DNA from: Bombella intestini
GTDB lineage: Bacteria; Pseudomonadota; Alphaproteobacteria; Acetobacterales; Acetobacteraceae
NCBI RefSeq assembly: GCF_002003665.1
Contig: NZ_JATM01000002.1
Location: 248,001 to 312,000 of the forward strand
Reading direction: 5' to 3'
DNA length: 64,000 nt
Both the position numbers and the translations under genes were made by a program. Positions within the stretch are counted from its first letter, which is position 1, and each line of letters opens with the position of its first letter. This document shows positions 30,031 through 41,353 of the stretch, piece after piece. The notes beneath the pieces are model-generated. The model saw only the letters and a program-made list of their open reading frames with translations. It was not told the origin of the DNA and did no database searches.

Positions 30031-30059
30031 AGCATATGGACAAGGATTGGGAAGGGCGC

Positions 30060-30431
30060 ATGCCGACCATCAACCAGTTGATCGCAAAGGGCCGGGAGCC
30101 GGCCGCGAAGCGGAACAAGGTTCCTGCTCTGCAGGGATGTCCGCAGAAGCGTGGTGTTTGCACACGTGTTTATACTGTAACGCCGAAAAAACCGAACTCC
30201 GCCCTGCGTAAGGTCGCCAAGGTGCGCCTGACCAACGGGTATGAGGTGGTGAGCTATATTCCTGGTGAAGGCCACAACCTTCAGGAGCATAGTGTCGTTC
30301 TTATCCGCGGTGGTCGCGTGAAGGATCTTCCCGGTGTGCGTTACCACATCCTTCGTGGTGTGTTGGATACGCAGGGTATCGCAAAACGCCGTCAGCGCCG
30401 TTCGCTGTATGGCGCCAAGCGGCCGAAATAA
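30060..30431 (+). CDS. rpsL: 30S ribosomal protein S12
   Basis: S12 (uS12), 123 residues, at the decoding centre. Sequence begins [14 protein letters not shown] and contains [11 protein letters not shown] and [14 protein letters not shown]. Lys43 and Lys88, the classical streptomycin-resistance positions, are both wild type, so target-based streptomycin resistance is not suggested. First gene of the str operon, 13 bases before rpsG. Upstream in-frame ATGs would add unconserved sequence and are rejected. Confidence 0.97.
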   Translation: MPTINQLIAKGREPAAKRNKVPALQGCPQKRGVCTRVYTVTPKKPNSALRKVAKVRLTNGYEVVSYIPGEGHNLQEHSVVLIRGGRVKDLPGVRYHILRGVLDTQGIAKRRQRRSLYGAKRPK

Positions 30432-30920
<489 letters not shown>

Positions 30921-30940
30921 TTTTACCAGTAGTAGGGCTT

Positions 30941-30971
30941 CTGGCCATTTCCTGGTTTCCAGAATGGCCAG
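30941..30971 (+). promoter_or_regulatory. Hairpin at the expected fusA position
   Basis: CTGGCCATT (30941-30949) pairs perfectly with AATGGCCAG (30963-30971), and CTGG/CCAG inside can extend the stem. No T-run follows. A second hairpin TGGCCC/GGGCCA (30994-31010) precedes the tuf ribosome site. Only 108 bp separate rpsG from tuf, and these structures fill much of it. Confidence 0.5.
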
Positions 30972-31028
30972 CATGAAGTTTCAGTCATACCTCTGGCCCT
31001 TGCCGGGCCAAGGTTTTGGAGAGAGACG

Positions 31029-32219
<1,191 letters not shown>

Positions 32220-32245
32220 GTCCCTGCTGGCTTTAGAATGTGGGG

Positions 32246-32272
32246 CCCCGGTCGAATTTTCTTCGGCCGGGG
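32246..32272 (+). terminator. Terminator-like hairpin between tuf and rpsJ
   Basis: An 11-bp stem, CCCCGGTCGAA (32246-32256) with TTCGGCCGGGG (32262-32272), one G-U pair, five-base loop. The following bases are T-rich but interrupted (TTCCATTT). It divides the str operon from the S10 operon and likely reduces readthrough. Confidence 0.55.
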
Positions 32273-32333
32273 TTCCATTTCTGAAAGAAATGCAGTAGGA
32301 CGGCATCCGGTTTATTAAGGATGAAGTGAAATC

Positions 32334-32642
32334 ATGGACGACCAGAACATCCGCATTCGCCTTAAAGCGTATGATCATCGCGTGCTGGACAACAGCACGA
32401 AAGAGATCGTCAATACGGCGAAGCGTACGGGTGCGCGGGTTCGGGGTCCTATCCCCCTGCCGACGCATATTGCCCGGTTTACTGTGAATCGTTCACCGCA
32501 TGTGGATAAGAAGAGCCGCGAACAGTTCGAAATGAGAACTCACCGTCGGCTGCTCGACATTGTCGAGCCGACCCCGCAGACCGTGGACGCCCTCATGAAG
32601 CTCGATCTCGCCGCTGGCGTAGATGTCGAGATTAAACTCTAA
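32334..32642 (+). CDS. rpsJ: 30S ribosomal protein S10
   Basis: S10 (uS10/NusE), 102 residues, a ribosomal protein that also acts with NusB in transcription antitermination. Conserved segments are [16 protein letters not shown] and [28 protein letters not shown] (shown in part). It opens the S10 operon, 114 bases after tuf. Ten bases separate it from rplC. Confidence 0.97.
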   Translation: MDDQNIRIRLKAYDHRVLDNSTKEIVNTAKRTGARVRGPIPLPTHIARFTVNRSPHVDKKSREQFEMRTHRRLLDIVEPTPQTVDALMKLDLAAGVDVEIKL

Positions 32643-32652
32643 GGTCCAGACG

Positions 32653-33336
32653 ATGCGTACCGGATTGATTGCAAAAAAGCTGGGGATGACCCGGCTCTTT
32701 AAAGAAGACGGCACACATGTGCCGGTGACGGTGCTGCACCTTGATAATGTCGAGGTTGTGGATGCCCGTACACAGGAGCGTGATGGCTACACGGCTATCC
32801 AGCTCGGTATGGGGGCTGCAAAGGCCAAGCACGTCACGAAAGCGAACCGTGGGCACTTTGCCCGTGTGAAGGTTGAGCCTAAGAAGAAACTGGCCGAGTT
32901 CCGTGTGGCAGAAGATGCCGTTCTGGAGCCGGGCACGAAGCTTTCTGCCGCCCATTTCGTGGTTGGTCAGAAGGTGGACGTCACAGGCCGGAGTAAGGGT
33001 AAAGGTTTTGCTGGTGTTATGAAGCGCCACAACTTTGCCGGGCTTGAAGCTACGCACGGTGTGTCCATCAGTCACCGTTCTCACGGCTCTACAGGTCAGC
33101 GCCAGGATCCTGGTAAGGTCTTTAAGGGCAAGAAGATGGCTGGTCACCTTGGTGACAAGCGTGTGACAACACAAAACCTCGAAATTGCTGCTGTGGATGA
33201 AGAGCGTAACCTGATTATGGTGCGCGGTGCTATCCCAGGTGCCAAGAACAGTGTTGTTCTGGTTCGCGATGCAATCAAGAAGGCCCGTAATGCGGACGCG
33301 CCATATCCGGCAGCGACCGTTGAGGCCGCCGGGTGA
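32653..33336 (+). CDS. rplC: 50S ribosomal protein L3
   Basis: L3 (uL3), 227 residues, reaches the peptidyl-transferase centre. It begins [16 protein letters not shown] and contains the conserved [20 protein letters not shown] loop and GVMKRHNF. The ATG at 32653 matches the conserved N-terminus; an upstream in-frame ATG would overlap rpsJ. The glutamine methylated by PrmB in other bacteria (GSTGQRQ) is present. Confidence 0.97.
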   Translation: MRTGLIAKKLGMTRLFKEDGTHVPVTVLHLDNVEVVDARTQERDGYTAIQLGMGAAKAKHVTKANRGHFARVKVEPKKKLAEFRVAEDAVLEPGTKLSAAHFVVGQKVDVTGRSKGKGFAGVMKRHNFAGLEATHGVSISHRSHGSTGQRQDPGKVFKGKKMAGHLGDKRVTTQNLEIAAVDEERNLIMVRGAIPGAKNSVVLVRDAIKKARNADAPYPAATVEAAG

Positions 33337-33341
33337 GGGAT

Positions 33342-33956
33342 ATGGAATACGATATCAAAACCCTCGAAAACGGGAGTGACGGCAAAGTCGCACTGCCGAA
33401 AGAGATTTTCGGGATTGTTCCCCGCAAGGACATCATGGCCCGCGTCGTGAACTGGCAGCTTGCCAAGCGTCGCGCTGGTACACACGCAACGCTGGGTAGG
33501 GGTGTCGTTTCGGGCACAACCAAGAAGCCCTATCGTCAGAAGGGAACAGGCTCCGCCCGTCAGGGTTCTTTGAGAGCGCCGCAGTTCCGTACTGGTGGTG
33601 TTGTTCATGGTCCTGTCGTGCGTGATCATGGCTTCGACCTTCCTAAGAAGGTGCGTCGTCTTGGCCTGCGTTCCGCTGTTTCTCAGAAGGCTGCCGATGG
33701 CAAGCTGATCATTCTGAAGGATCTGGCTGGCGTTGAGAAGACTCGTGAGGCTGCAGCTCGTCTGAAGGCACTTGGTTGCTCTTCTGCTCTGATCGTGGAT
33801 CAGGTGGCAGATCAGCCGTTTGCTCGTGCGATTGCCAATCTGCCCAAGATTGATCTCCTGCCCACGATCGGGGCAAATGTTTATGATATTCTCAAGCATG
33901 ACGTGCTGGTGATTACCCAAGCTGCTCTTGAGGGTCTCAAGGAGCGTCTGGCATGA
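33342..33956 (+). CDS. rplD: 50S ribosomal protein L4
   Basis: L4 (uL4), 204 residues, lines the exit tunnel and, in gammaproteobacteria, represses the S10 operon. It contains [20 protein letters not shown] and the tunnel-loop region, plus [10 protein letters not shown]. The ATG at 33342 ([11 protein letters not shown]) is preferred; GAGGGA lies within the rplC stop region. Its last four bases (ATGA) overlap rplW, implying coupling. Confidence 0.96.
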   Translation: MEYDIKTLENGSDGKVALPKEIFGIVPRKDIMARVVNWQLAKRRAGTHATLGRGVVSGTTKKPYRQKGTGSARQGSLRAPQFRTGGVVHGPVVRDHGFDLPKKVRRLGLRSAVSQKAADGKLIILKDLAGVEKTREAAARLKALGCSSALIVDQVADQPFARAIANLPKIDLLPTIGANVYDILKHDVLVITQAALEGLKERLA

Positions 33957-34294
33957 CAACGAAAACAGTTCTGAATGCACGTAAGGCGGCTGCTGGTCTG
34001 TCTCAGGAAGCTCTGTTTGATGTGCTGCGTGCACCGCTGATCACTGAAAAGGCAACCATGGCTTCTGAAAAGAACCAGGTTGTGTTCAAGGTGGCACTGG
34101 AAGCAACGAAGCCGCAGATCAAGGTCGCTGTTGAGAAGCTCTTCAATGTGAAGGTTGCTGGTGTCAGCACCCTGATCCAGAAGGGTAAGACAAAGCGCGT
34201 CAAAGGTCGTCCAGGTCGCCGTTCTGACATCAAGAAGGCGTATGTCCAGCTTGCTGAGGGTCAGTCCATTGACCTTACAGCGAAGCTTGGTTGA
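33953..34294 (+). CDS. rplW: 50S ribosomal protein L23
   Basis: L23 (uL23), 113 residues, docks trigger factor and SRP at the tunnel exit. The conserved core starts at [13 protein letters not shown]; the 24 residues before it form a short N-terminal extension compared with the usual 95-100 residue protein. The core ends with [15 protein letters not shown]. The start overlaps the rplD stop. Confidence 0.96.
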   Translation: MTTKTVLNARKAAAGLSQEALFDVLRAPLITEKATMASEKNQVVFKVALEATKPQIKVAVEKLFNVKVAGVSTLIQKGKTKRVKGRPGRRSDIKKAYVQLAEGQSIDLTAKLG

Positions 34295-34312
34295 GGCGCG
34301 GGGTAAGATACC

Positions 34313-35143
34313 ATGGCATTGAAGCACTTTAATCCCACGACACCAAGCACTCGTGGAACCGTGCTGATTGACCGGAGCGAGCTCTGGAAGGGCAAGCCCG
34401 TCAAGCAGCTTACGGAAGGTAAGAACAAGACTGGTGGTCGTAATAACTACGGGCGTACGACTGTGCGCTTCCGTGGTGGCGGGCACAAGCAGTCTTACCG
34501 TTATGTTGATTTTAAACGTCGCAAGTTCGATGTTGTCGGTACGGTTGAGCGTCTGGAATATGATCCAAACCGTACGGCCTTCATTGCACTGGTGCGTTAT
34601 GAAGACGGTGAGCTGGCCTATATTCTGGCTCCGCAGCGTGTGAAGGCAGGTGACCGCGTGGTTGCCTCCCATCATGCTGACGTCCGTCCGGGTAATGCGA
34701 TGCCGCTGGCCTCCATGCCGGTTGGTACGATCATCCATAACATCGAGCTGAAGCCCGGTGCTGGCGGCAAGCTTGCTCGTTCTGCTGGTAACTATGCCCA
34801 GCTCGTGGGTAAGGATGCTGGCTACGCACAGATCAAGCTGCAGTCCGGTGAGCTGCGCATCGTGCGCGCTGAGTGCATGGCAACTGTTGGTGCGGTTTCT
34901 AACCCAGACAACATGAACCAGCATTTCGGTAAAGCTGGTCGTCGCCGTTGGATGGGCCGTCGTCCGCATAACCGTGGTGTGGTCATGAACCCTGTTGACC
35001 ATCCGCATGGTGGTGGTGAGGGACGTACCTCTGGTGGTCGTCATCCTGTCACACCGTGGGGTGTGCCGACCAAGGGCTACAAGACCCGTACCAACAAGAA
35101 GACGGACAGCCTGATTATCCGTCGTCGTAAAACCGGCAAGTAA
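34313..35143 (+). CDS. rplB: 50S ribosomal protein L2
   Basis: L2 (uL2), 276 residues, needed for subunit association and peptide-bond formation. Conserved motifs include [18 protein letters not shown] and the C-terminal [26 protein letters not shown] segment (part shown), whose histidine in HPHGGGEG is catalytically important. It starts 18 bases after rplW. Confidence 0.98.
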   Translation: MALKHFNPTTPSTRGTVLIDRSELWKGKPVKQLTEGKNKTGGRNNYGRTTVRFRGGGHKQSYRYVDFKRRKFDVVGTVERLEYDPNRTAFIALVRYEDGELAYILAPQRVKAGDRVVASHHADVRPGNAMPLASMPVGTIIHNIELKPGAGGKLARSAGNYAQLVGKDAGYAQIKLQSGELRIVRAECMATVGAVSNPDNMNQHFGKAGRRRWMGRRPHNRGVVMNPVDHPHGGGEGRTSGGRHPVTPWGVPTKGYKTRTNKKTDSLIIRRRKTGK

Positions 35144-35159
35144 GAGAGGGGCATAGAAG

Positions 35160-35438
35160 ATGGCACGTTCCGTCTGGAAAGGCCCGTTCGTCGACGGGTA
35201 TCTGTTTGGTAAGGCTGAGAAGGCTCGTGCATCGGGCCGGAATGAGGTGATCAAGATTTGGTCTCGTCGTTCCACCATCCTGCCGCAGTTCGTCGGGCTG
35301 ACGTTCGGCGTCTATAATGGTCAGAAGTTCCTGCCTGTGCAGGTAACGGAGCATATGGTTGGTCATAAGTTCGGTGAGTTCTCACCCACCCGTACTTATA
35401 CCGGTCACGGTTCCGATAAGAAGTCGAAGCGAGGCTGA
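35160..35438 (+). CDS. rpsS: 30S ribosomal protein S19
   Basis: S19 (uS19), 92 residues, in the 30S head near the A site and S13. It reads [15 protein letters not shown], with the conserved [19 protein letters not shown] and [19 protein letters not shown] precedes the ATG. Two bases separate it from rplV. Confidence 0.97.
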   Translation: MARSVWKGPFVDGYLFGKAEKARASGRNEVIKIWSRRSTILPQFVGLTFGVYNGQKFLPVQVTEHMVGHKFGEFSPTRTYTGHGSDKKSKRG

Positions 35439-35440
35439 GC

Positions 35441-35866
35441 ATGAGTAAGCCTAAGCATATCCGTACCCTGGCTGATACAGAAGCGCAGGCTGTTGCCCGT
35501 AATATTCGTGTTAGCCCGCGTAAGCTGAATCTGGTTGCTGCTACGATCCGCAACCAGCCGGCTGATAAGGCCATTGCTGCACTGACGTTCTCACGTCGCC
35601 GCATTGCCCAGCAGGTCAAGAAGGCTCTTGAGAGTGCCGTGGCCAATGCAGAGAACAATCATCAGCTTGATGTTGACAAGCTGGTGGTGAAAACTGCTGA
35701 GGTCGGCAAGTCCATCGTGATGAAACGCTTCCATGCACGTGGCCGTGGCCGTTCTGCTCGTGTTGAGAAGTTTTTCAGCCACCTGAAGATTGTTGTTGCT
35801 GAGCGTGCCGAGGCTGAAGAAGCCCCTAAGGCCGGCAAGAACTCCAAAGAGCAGAAGGCAGCCTGA
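35441..35866 (+). CDS. rplV: 50S ribosomal protein L22
   Basis: L22 (uL22), 141 residues, contributes a tunnel constriction loop. The core (residues 15-125) has [18 protein letters not shown] and [21 protein letters not shown]-type sequence. It carries a 20-residue N-terminal lead and a charged Ala/Glu/Lys tail ([17 protein letters not shown]), making it longer than the typical 110 residues, as in related alphaproteobacteria. Confidence 0.97.
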   Translation: MSKPKHIRTLADTEAQAVARNIRVSPRKLNLVAATIRNQPADKAIAALTFSRRRIAQQVKKALESAVANAENNHQLDVDKLVVKTAEVGKSIVMKRFHARGRGRSARVEKFFSHLKIVVAERAEAEEAPKAGKNSKEQKAA

Positions 35867-35869
35867 TCT

Positions 35870-36547
35870 ATGGGACATAAGGTTAATCCGATCGGGCTGC
35901 GGCTCGGTGTCAATCGTACGTGGGACAGTCGCTGGTATGCAGGCGGGGATTATGCCCGTCTGCTCCATGAAGACCTTAAGCTGCGTGCGTTCCTGCGTAA
36001 GAAGCTTTCTGGCGCCGGTGTTTCCCGTGTGGTTATTGAGCGCCCGGCCAAGAAGCCTCGCGTGACGATCTATGCGGCACGCCCTGGTGTCATTATTGGT
36101 AAGAAGGGGCAGGACATTGACGCTCTGCGCAAGACCCTTAGTGCCATGGCTAAGGCTGATGTCGCCCTGAATATTGTCGAGATCCGTAAGCCGGAAATCG
36201 ATGCGACTCTGGTGGCTGACAACATCGCCCAGCAGCTGGAACGTCGTGTTGCTTTCCGTCGGGCTATGAAGCGCTCCATTCAGTCTGCTATGCGTCTGGG
36301 TGCCCAGGGTATCCGCGTGACCTGCAGCGGTCGTCTTGGTGGCGCTGAGATTGCTCGTGACGAGCAGTATCGCGAAGGTCGTGTACCGCTGCATACACTG
36401 CGTGCCGACATTGACTATGGGACTTCTACAGCGCACACCACTTACGGTTCCTGCGGCGTGAAGGTCTGGATCTTCAAAGGTGAGATCCTGGCTCACGATC
36501 CGATGGCTCAGGACCGTCGTGCTGCGGAGCAGGCTCCTCAGCGTTGA
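35870..36547 (+). CDS. rpsC: 30S ribosomal protein S3
   Basis: S3 (uS3), 225 residues, at the mRNA entry pore with helicase activity. It begins [20 protein letters not shown], with the KH-domain GxxG as [10 protein letters not shown] and a C-terminal [21 protein letters not shown]-type segment. Three bases follow rplV. A stable hairpin lies between it and rplP. Confidence 0.97.
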   Translation: MGHKVNPIGLRLGVNRTWDSRWYAGGDYARLLHEDLKLRAFLRKKLSGAGVSRVVIERPAKKPRVTIYAARPGVIIGKKGQDIDALRKTLSAMAKADVALNIVEIRKPEIDATLVADNIAQQLERRVAFRRAMKRSIQSAMRLGAQGIRVTCSGRLGGAEIARDEQYREGRVPLHTLRADIDYGTSTAHTTYGSCGVKVWIFKGEILAHDPMAQDRRAAEQAPQR

Positions 36548-36551
36548 AGGG

Positions 36552-36568
36552 CGGGGGTTTATCCCCCG
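36552..36568 (+). terminator. Terminator-like hairpin between rpsC and rplP
   Basis: CGGGGG (36552-36557) pairs with CCCCCG (36563-36568) around TTTAT, followed by the T-rich TTCTTTA. It begins five bases past the rpsC stop within what is normally an uninterrupted operon. Confidence 0.5.
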
Positions 36569-36606
36569 TTCTTTATCCGAGGTGCTTGATGTGAGGATAG
36601 AAAATC

Positions 36607-37023
36607 ATGCTTTCTCCAAAGCGGACAAAGTTTCGTAAGGCCCACAAGGGCCGTATTCATGGGATGGCCAAGGGCGGTACGCAGCTGAATTTTGGTGCGT
36701 ATGGTCTGAAGGCTCTGGAGCCGGAGCGTATTACAGCTCGCCAGATTGAGGCCTCCCGTCGTGCCATTACACGTGCCATGAAGCGTGCTGGTCGCGTCTG
36801 GATTCGGATTTTTCCGGACACTCCGGTCTCGACAAAGCCTGCAGAAGTGCGTATGGGTTCCGGTAAAGGTAACCCCGAGTATTGGGCAGCCCGCGTGAAG
36901 CCGGGCCGTATCCTCTTCGAAATCGAAGGGGTGCCACCGGAGGTTGCTCGCTTGGCCCTTAGCTTGGCTGCTGCAAAGCTGCCGATTAAGACCAAGTTCA
37001 TTCAGCGTATCGGGGAGGCTTGA
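36607..37023 (+). CDS. rplP: 50S ribosomal protein L16
   Basis: L16 (uL16), 138 residues, near the A-site tRNA and peptidyl-transferase centre. It starts [19 protein letters not shown] and has [26 protein letters not shown] and [15 protein letters not shown]. The 59-bp gap before it is larger than most in this operon and contains the rpsC hairpin. Confidence 0.97.
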   Translation: MLSPKRTKFRKAHKGRIHGMAKGGTQLNFGAYGLKALEPERITARQIEASRRAITRAMKRAGRVWIRIFPDTPVSTKPAEVRMGSGKGNPEYWAARVKPGRILFEIEGVPPEVARLALSLAAAKLPIKTKFIQRIGEA

Positions 37024-37025
37024 GA

Positions 37026-37262
37026 ATGGCTGAGACGACCTATAAGGTTGCTGAGCTGCGCGCAAAGAGTGAGGATGAGCTCAAGGCTCTCCTGATCGAT
37101 CTGAAGCGTGAGCAGATTAATCAGCGTTTCTCTGCGGCTACAGGCCAGTCCGAGAACACCAGCCGTGTTAAGATCGTGCGTCGTGCTGTCGCTCGTATCA
37201 AAACATTGCTGACCCAGTCGAAGAACCGTGCGGGCGCAAAAACGTCCGCCGCTAAGTCCTGA
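37026..37262 (+). CDS. rpmC: 50S ribosomal protein L29
   Basis: L29 (uL29), 78 residues, at the tunnel exit beside L23. The core is [20 protein letters not shown] and [18 protein letters not shown]; a short Lys/Ala tail follows. The ATG two bases after the rplP stop is assigned. GGGGAGG upstream overlaps the end of rplP. Confidence 0.95.
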   Translation: MAETTYKVAELRAKSEDELKALLIDLKREQINQRFSAATGQSENTSRVKIVRRAVARIKTLLTQSKNRAGAKTSAAKS

Positions 37263-37275
37263 GAGGAGACGGACG

Positions 37276-37551
37276 ATGCCAAGGCGCGTCCTGACAGGGC
37301 GAGTGACAAGCGATAAGATGGACAAGACGGTTACCGTTCTTGTTGATCGTCGTGTGATGCACCCGCTCTACAAGAAGTTTATCCGCCGTTCCAAAAAGTA
37401 TGCAGCGCATGATGATGCCAATGCATGCAAGATTGGTGATGTGGTTCGCATCGTTGAGTGCGCACCTCTCTCCAAGCGTAAGACGTGGACGGTCATTTCC
37501 CGCAATGGAGTCGATGTTGCTGAGGCAGCTTCGTCTTCCGTCGGCGCATAA
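37276..37551 (+). CDS. rpsQ: 30S ribosomal protein S17
   Basis: S17 (uS17), 91 residues, an OB-fold primary 16S binder. It begins [20 protein letters not shown] and contains [19 protein letters not shown] and [25 protein letters not shown] precedes the ATG. An upstream in-frame start inside rpmC is rejected because conservation begins at MPRRVL. Confidence 0.96.
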   Translation: MPRRVLTGRVTSDKMDKTVTVLVDRRVMHPLYKKFIRRSKKYAAHDDANACKIGDVVRIVECAPLSKRKTWTVISRNGVDVAEAASSSVGA

Positions 37552-37563
37552 GGGGGTAGACAT

Positions 37564-37932
37564 ATGATTCATCCCGAGACCAACCTTGACGTAGCTGACA
37601 ACTCCGGCGCACGTCGGGTGCAGTGCATTAAGGTGCTGGGTGGTTCCAAGAGGAAGACCGCCTCGGTCGGCGACATCATTGTCGTATCCGTCAAGGAAGC
37701 AATTCCCCGCGGTAAGGTGAAGAAGGGTGATGTCCATCAGGCCGTCATCGTTCGCACATCTTATCCGGTGCGCCGTGCTGATGGCTCTGCCATCCGCTTC
37801 GATCGGAACGCTGCTGTCCTGCTGAATAAACAGCAGGAGCCGATTGGTACGCGTATCTTTGGCCCGGTTGTTCGTGAGCTGCGTGCCCGCAAGTTCATGA
37901 AGATCATCTCCCTGGCTCCGGAGGTGCTGTAA
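37564..37932 (+). CDS. rplN: 50S ribosomal protein L14
   Basis: L14 (uL14), 122 residues, at the subunit interface and contact site for RsfS. It starts [20 protein letters not shown] and includes [15 protein letters not shown] and [10 protein letters not shown]. The first gene of the spc group, 12 bases after rpsQ. Its TAA overlaps the next ATG by one base. Confidence 0.97.
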   Translation: MIHPETNLDVADNSGARRVQCIKVLGGSKRKTASVGDIIVVSVKEAIPRGKVKKGDVHQAVIVRTSYPVRRADGSAIRFDRNAAVLLNKQQEPIGTRIFGPVVRELRARKFMKIISLAPEVL

Positions 37933-38252
37933 TGGCTGCACGTATCAAAAAAGGTGATCAGGTTCTGGTCCTGACAGGACGCTCCCGCGGTGTGCGTGGG
38001 GAAGTTCTTTCTGTCCTGCCGAAGGTGGAGAAGGCTGTTGTGCGTGGTGTGGCTGTTGCCAAGCGCCATACAAAGCCGAACCGCATGGGCGAGGGTGGCG
38101 GTATCATCGAGCGTGAGATGCCGATTCATCTGTCCAATCTGAAGCTGATCGACCCGAAGAGTGGTAAACCGACTCGTGTTGGTTTCCGTGTTCTGGAAGA
38201 TGGTCGCAAGGTTCGTGTCGCCAAGGTGACCGGCGAAGTGATCGAAGGCTGA
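37932..38252 (+). CDS. rplX: 50S ribosomal protein L24
   Basis: L24 (uL24), 106 residues, an early 50S assembly initiator. The KOW motif is [20 protein letters not shown], followed by [20 protein letters not shown] (each shown in part). TAATG coupling with rplN. Confidence 0.97.
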   Translation: MAARIKKGDQVLVLTGRSRGVRGEVLSVLPKVEKAVVRGVAVAKRHTKPNRMGEGGGIIEREMPIHLSNLKLIDPKSGKPTRVGFRVLEDGRKVRVAKVTGEVIEG

Positions 38253-38262
38253 GGAGCGAACG

Positions 38263-38829
38263 ATGAGCGATAACAAGAATGCCGTTCTGCCCCGTCTGCA
38301 GCAGGAATATCAGGACAAGCTCCGCGCTAAGCTGCGTGAGCAGTTTGGGTATAAGAGCGACATGCAGATTCCCAAGCTCGAGAAGATTGTCTTGAACATG
38401 GGTGTCGGTGAAGCTGCTGCTGATCAGAAAAAGCTGGATGCTGCTGTTGAAGAAATGGCTCTGATCTCTGGTCAGAAGCCTGTCAAGACTGTGGCACGTA
38501 AGGCTGTTGCGGGTTTCCGTATTCGTGAAGGACTGCCGATCGGTTGTAAGGTAACGCTGCGTAAGGCTCGTATGTACGAGTTCTTGGATCGTCTGGTGAC
38601 GATTGCTATGCCGCGTATCCGTGACTTCCGCGGTCTTCCGGCGAACAAGGGCTTTGATGGTCGTGGCAATTTTGCCATGGGTCTGAAAGAGCAGATTGTG
38701 TTCCCGGAAATTGATTATGACAGAGTTGATGCTATCCGTGGTATGGACATCATCTTTGTGACAACGGCAAAGACAGATGAAGAAGCCAAGGCTCTTCTGA
38801 AGGCATTTGATCTGCCGTTCGTGTCCTGA
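38263..38829 (+). CDS. rplE: 50S ribosomal protein L5
   Basis: L5 (uL5), 188 residues, binds 5S rRNA and contacts P-site tRNA. Conserved regions are [31 protein letters not shown] and the C-terminal FPEIDYD..GMDI segment. GAGGAG precedes the ATG closely. A 131-bp structured gap separates it from rpsN, unlike the usual tight spacing. Confidence 0.97.
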   Translation: MSDNKNAVLPRLQQEYQDKLRAKLREQFGYKSDMQIPKLEKIVLNMGVGEAAADQKKLDAAVEEMALISGQKPVKTVARKAVAGFRIREGLPIGCKVTLRKARMYEFLDRLVTIAMPRIRDFRGLPANKGFDGRGNFAMGLKEQIVFPEIDYDRVDAIRGMDIIFVTTAKTDEEAKALLKAFDLPFVS

Positions 38830-38851
38830 GCGACAATTTTTCGTATCAATC

Positions 38852-38897
38852 ACGGAAAAGTGGACTTTCCCCCTTCACATGAGGGGGGAGTTTCCGT
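38852..38897 (+). promoter_or_regulatory. Two-part hairpin between rplE and rpsN
   Basis: An outer stem ACGGAAA/TTTCCGT (38852-38858 with 38891-38897) and an inner stem 38866-38874 with 38882-38890 (nine pairs, two G-U) form one long structure with a seven-base bulge on the 5' side. It lies about 60 bases before rpsN. In E. coli S8 represses the spc operon near rplE, so a ribosomal protein target is conceivable. Confidence 0.5.
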
Positions 38898-38960
38898 TAC
38901 AAGTCCGGTGATTGGAAAACCGTCGGGATAGGCCTGACAGGTTCCGGGAGAAGATTCGAG

Positions 38961-39266
38961 ATGGCGAAAGTCTCTGCGGTGAACCGTAATAATCGTCGTG
39001 CTGCCATGGCGCAGCGTGACCATGAAAAGCGGACCGCTCTCAAAAATACTATCAAGAACCGCTCTCTCTCCATGGAGGAGCGCTTCGAAGCGACACTGAA
39101 ACTGGCCAAGCTGCCGCGCAATGGGTCTCAGACTCGCGTGCGTCTGCGTTGCAAACTGACTGGTCGTCCCCGTGGGAACTACCGTAAGTTTGAGCTGTGC
39201 CGTATTGCTTTGCGTGACCTTGCTTCTACGGGGCAGATCCCCGGCATGGTCAAGTCCAGCTGGTAA
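38961..39266 (+). CDS. rpsN: 30S ribosomal protein S14 (zinc-independent form)
   Basis: S14 (uS14), 101 residues, in the 30S head. The long C-minus type: no CxxC zinc pairs; the conserved core is [27 protein letters not shown] lies about ten bases upstream of the ATG. It is preceded by the hairpin-rich spacer. Confidence 0.97.
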   Translation: MAKVSAVNRNNRRAAMAQRDHEKRTALKNTIKNRSLSMEERFEATLKLAKLPRNGSQTRVRLRCKLTGRPRGNYRKFELCRIALRDLASTGQIPGMVKSSW

Positions 39267-39279
39267 AAGGGTAGTCTGA

Positions 39280-39678
39280 ATGTCTATGTCTGATCCTTTG
39301 GGTGATATGCTCACCCGGGTCCGTAACGCTCAGCGTGCCCGCCATGCTGCCTGCGTTGCTCCGGCGTCCAAATTGCGTGCAAGTGTTCTTGAAGCACTGA
39401 AGCGCGAAGGATATATCCGCGGTTACACAACCGAGGAAGTCCGTAAGGGCATTTCCCAGTTCCGCATCGAGCTGAAGTATGCTGATGGCCAGCCTGTGAT
39501 CCGCGAGATTCATCGTGTATCCCGTCCAGGTCGCCGTGTGTACTCCAAAATTAAAGAGCTGCCCCGTGTTTATGCTGGTCTGGGTGTTTCCATCCTTTCC
39601 ACGCCGCGTGGTGTTCTTTCAGACGTTGAGGCTCGGGCTGCCAATGTTGGTGGCGAGATCCTCTGCCGCGTCTTCTAA
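39280..39678 (+). CDS. rpsH: 30S ribosomal protein S8
   Basis: S8 (uS8), 132 residues, binds helix 21 of 16S rRNA and is a translational repressor of spc genes in E. coli. It begins MSMSDPLGDMLTRVRNAQ and ends GISILSTPRGVLSD-like sequence followed by VGGEILCRVF. It lies 13 bases after rpsN. Confidence 0.97.
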   Translation: MSMSDPLGDMLTRVRNAQRARHAACVAPASKLRASVLEALKREGYIRGYTTEEVRKGISQFRIELKYADGQPVIREIHRVSRPGRRVYSKIKELPRVYAGLGVSILSTPRGVLSDVEARAANVGGEILCRVF

Positions 39679-39687
39679 GGAGGGAAT

Positions 39688-40224
39688 ATGTCTCGCGTAG
39701 GTAAGTATCCTATTGACCTCCCCGCAGGCGTGGAAGCAGCTGTTAAAGACGGTATGTTCTGCGTTAAGGGTAAACGCGGTGAACTGAGTGTGCCGGTGTC
39801 TTCTCATGTTGATGTGAAGATTGCCGATGGCAAGGTTACCGTGTCTCCACTGGGTGGTCGTACCAATAAGAGCTGGACGATGTGGGGGACATCCCGTGCG
39901 GTGTTCGCCAACATGATCAAGGGTGTTTCTGAGGGCTTCCAGAAAGGGCTTGAGATTCAGGGTACGGGTTTCCGTGCTGCTGTTCAGGGCTCCAATCTGG
40001 TCATGAACCTTGGTTTCTCTCATGATGTGGTCTACCCGATCCCGTCTGATGTGAAAATCACGACCCCCCGTCCGACAGCCATTCTGGTTGAAGGTAACGA
40101 CAAGCAGCGCGTTGGTCAGGTGGCTCTGGATATCCGCAGCTTCCGTAAGCCTGAGCCCTATAAGGGTAAAGGTGTCCGTTATGAGACCGAAGTTCTGCGT
40201 CAGAAAGAAGGTAAGAAGAAGTAA
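39688..40224 (+). CDS. rplF: 50S ribosomal protein L6
   Basis: L6 (uL6), 178 residues, near the sarcin-ricin loop. It starts [17 protein letters not shown], with [19 protein letters not shown] and [22 protein letters not shown] is six to ten bases upstream of the ATG. TAATG overlap with rplR. Confidence 0.97.
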   Translation: MSRVGKYPIDLPAGVEAAVKDGMFCVKGKRGELSVPVSSHVDVKIADGKVTVSPLGGRTNKSWTMWGTSRAVFANMIKGVSEGFQKGLEIQGTGFRAAVQGSNLVMNLGFSHDVVYPIPSDVKITTPRPTAILVEGNDKQRVGQVALDIRSFRKPEPYKGKGVRYETEVLRQKEGKKK

Positions 40225-40586
40225 TGGCATCGCTGCAAGGATTGCAGGAACGCCGCCGCAAGCGGCTGCGTTTCCAGCTTCGTCGCAAGAGCGGCGGCCG
40301 GCCGCGTTTGTCGGTCTTCCGTTCCAGCAAGAATATCCATGTCCAGGTCATCGACGATGCCCGTGGCATTACGCTGGCCAGCGCCTCTACGCTTGAGAAG
40401 ACTGTTCGTGAAGCCGGTAAGACGGGTGCGGACATCGCAGCAGCTACTGTTATCGGTAAGCTGGTGGCTGAGCGCGCTGTTAAGGCTGGGGTCAAGGAAG
40501 TCGTGTTCGACCGTGGCTCCTATCTCTATCATGGCCGGGTGAAAGCCCTGGCAGAGGCTGCCCGTGAGGGCGGGCTGTCTTTCTAA
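40224..40586 (+). CDS. rplR: 50S ribosomal protein L18
   Basis: L18 (uL18), 120 residues, a 5S rRNA-binding protein. Conserved [18 protein letters not shown] and the C-terminal [26 protein letters not shown] segment (in part). Coupled to rplF by a one-base overlap. Confidence 0.97.
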   Translation: MASLQGLQERRRKRLRFQLRRKSGGRPRLSVFRSSKNIHVQVIDDARGITLASASTLEKTVREAGKTGADIAAATVIGKLVAERAVKAGVKEVVFDRGSYLYHGRVKALAEAAREGGLSF

Positions 40587-40598
40587 GGAGGATCACAC

Positions 40599-41168
40599 AT
40601 GGCACGTGAGCCAAGAGAAGGCGGCCGTGGTGGTCGTGAGCGCGAGCAGGGTGATGAGCTGGTTGATAAGCTGGTAACCATCAACCGTGTCGCCAAAGTT
40701 GTTAAGGGTGGTCGGCGTTTTGCCTTCGCTGCTCTGGTCGTCGTGGGCGATCAGAAGGGCCGCGTTGGTTACGGCGCTGGTAAGGCCCGTGAGGTGCCGG
40801 AAGCCATTCGTAAGGCAACCGAGCGTGCTCGCCGCAACATGATCCGTGTGCCGATGAAAGAGGGTCGTACTCTGCATCATGATGCAGTGGGCCACTTTGG
40901 TGCTGGTGAAGTTGTTGTGCGTGCAGCTGAGGCTGGTACGGGGATCATCGCTGGTGGTCCGATCCGCGCTGTCTTCGAGAGCCTGGGCATCAGTGACGTT
41001 GTCGCTAAGAGCCTTGGAACCCGGAACCCGCATAACATGATTAAAGCTGCTTTTAACGCCCTTGAGCGTGCAAGTAGCCCGCGTCAGGTTGCGGCTCGCC
41101 GTGGCAAGAAGACATTCGAGCTGTTCGGACGTCGTGAGCAGTCAGAGACGGAGGCTGCCAATGTCTGA
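40599..41168 (+). CDS. rpsE: 30S ribosomal protein S5
   Basis: S5 (uS5), 189 residues, acts in decoding fidelity and at the mRNA channel. The double-stranded RNA-binding part is [19 protein letters not shown] and the C-terminal part has [28 protein letters not shown] is a near-perfect ribosome site. Its end overlaps rpmD by eight bases. Confidence 0.97.
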   Translation: MAREPREGGRGGREREQGDELVDKLVTINRVAKVVKGGRRFAFAALVVVGDQKGRVGYGAGKAREVPEAIRKATERARRNMIRVPMKEGRTLHHDAVGHFGAGEVVVRAAEAGTGIIAGGPIRAVFESLGISDVVAKSLGTRNPHNMIKAAFNALERASSPRQVAARRGKKTFELFGRREQSETEAANV

Positions 41169-41352
41169 GACAAAAGGCAAGACAATCCGGGTGACGCAGA
41201 TCGCTTCTGTGATCGGTTCCAAACCGGGTCAGGCGGAAACGGTAAAGGGGCTGGGCCTTCGTGGCATCGGCTCCAGCCGTGAGCTGGAAGATACCTCTTC
41301 TGTCCGTGGCATGATCCGCAAGGTGTCCCACCTGGTGAAGGTGGAGGGTTGA
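41161..41352 (+). CDS. rpmD: 50S ribosomal protein L30
   Basis: L30 (uL30), 63 residues. The core [20 protein letters not shown] and [15 protein letters not shown] is intact. It starts inside the last codons of rpsE, the longest gene overlap in the cluster (eight bases). Longer in-frame starts within rpsE are rejected as unconserved. Confidence 0.95.
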   Translation: MSETKGKTIRVTQIASVIGSKPGQAETVKGLGLRGIGSSRELEDTSSVRGMIRKVSHLVKVEG

Positions 41353-41353
41353 T

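Larger units (their letters stand above)
29737..30059 (+). promoter_or_regulatory. rpoC-rpsL intergenic region (323 bp)
   Basis: No gene is visible. After the rpoC hairpin comes an A+T-rich stretch (about 29845-29925), the likely promoter zone of rpsL-rpsG-tuf, though I cannot name a convincing -35/-10 pair. A perfect hairpin follows at 30012-30030, then the rpsL ribosome site (GGGAAGGG, about 30049-30056). Confidence 0.5.

Noticed and set aside
25420-30431. Rifampicin or streptomycin resistance alleles in rpoB and rpsL
   Set aside because: The main rifampicin positions in rpoB and Lys43/Lys88 of S12 are wild type. The Thr in DQTNPL is a normal alphaproteobacterial variant as far as I recall.
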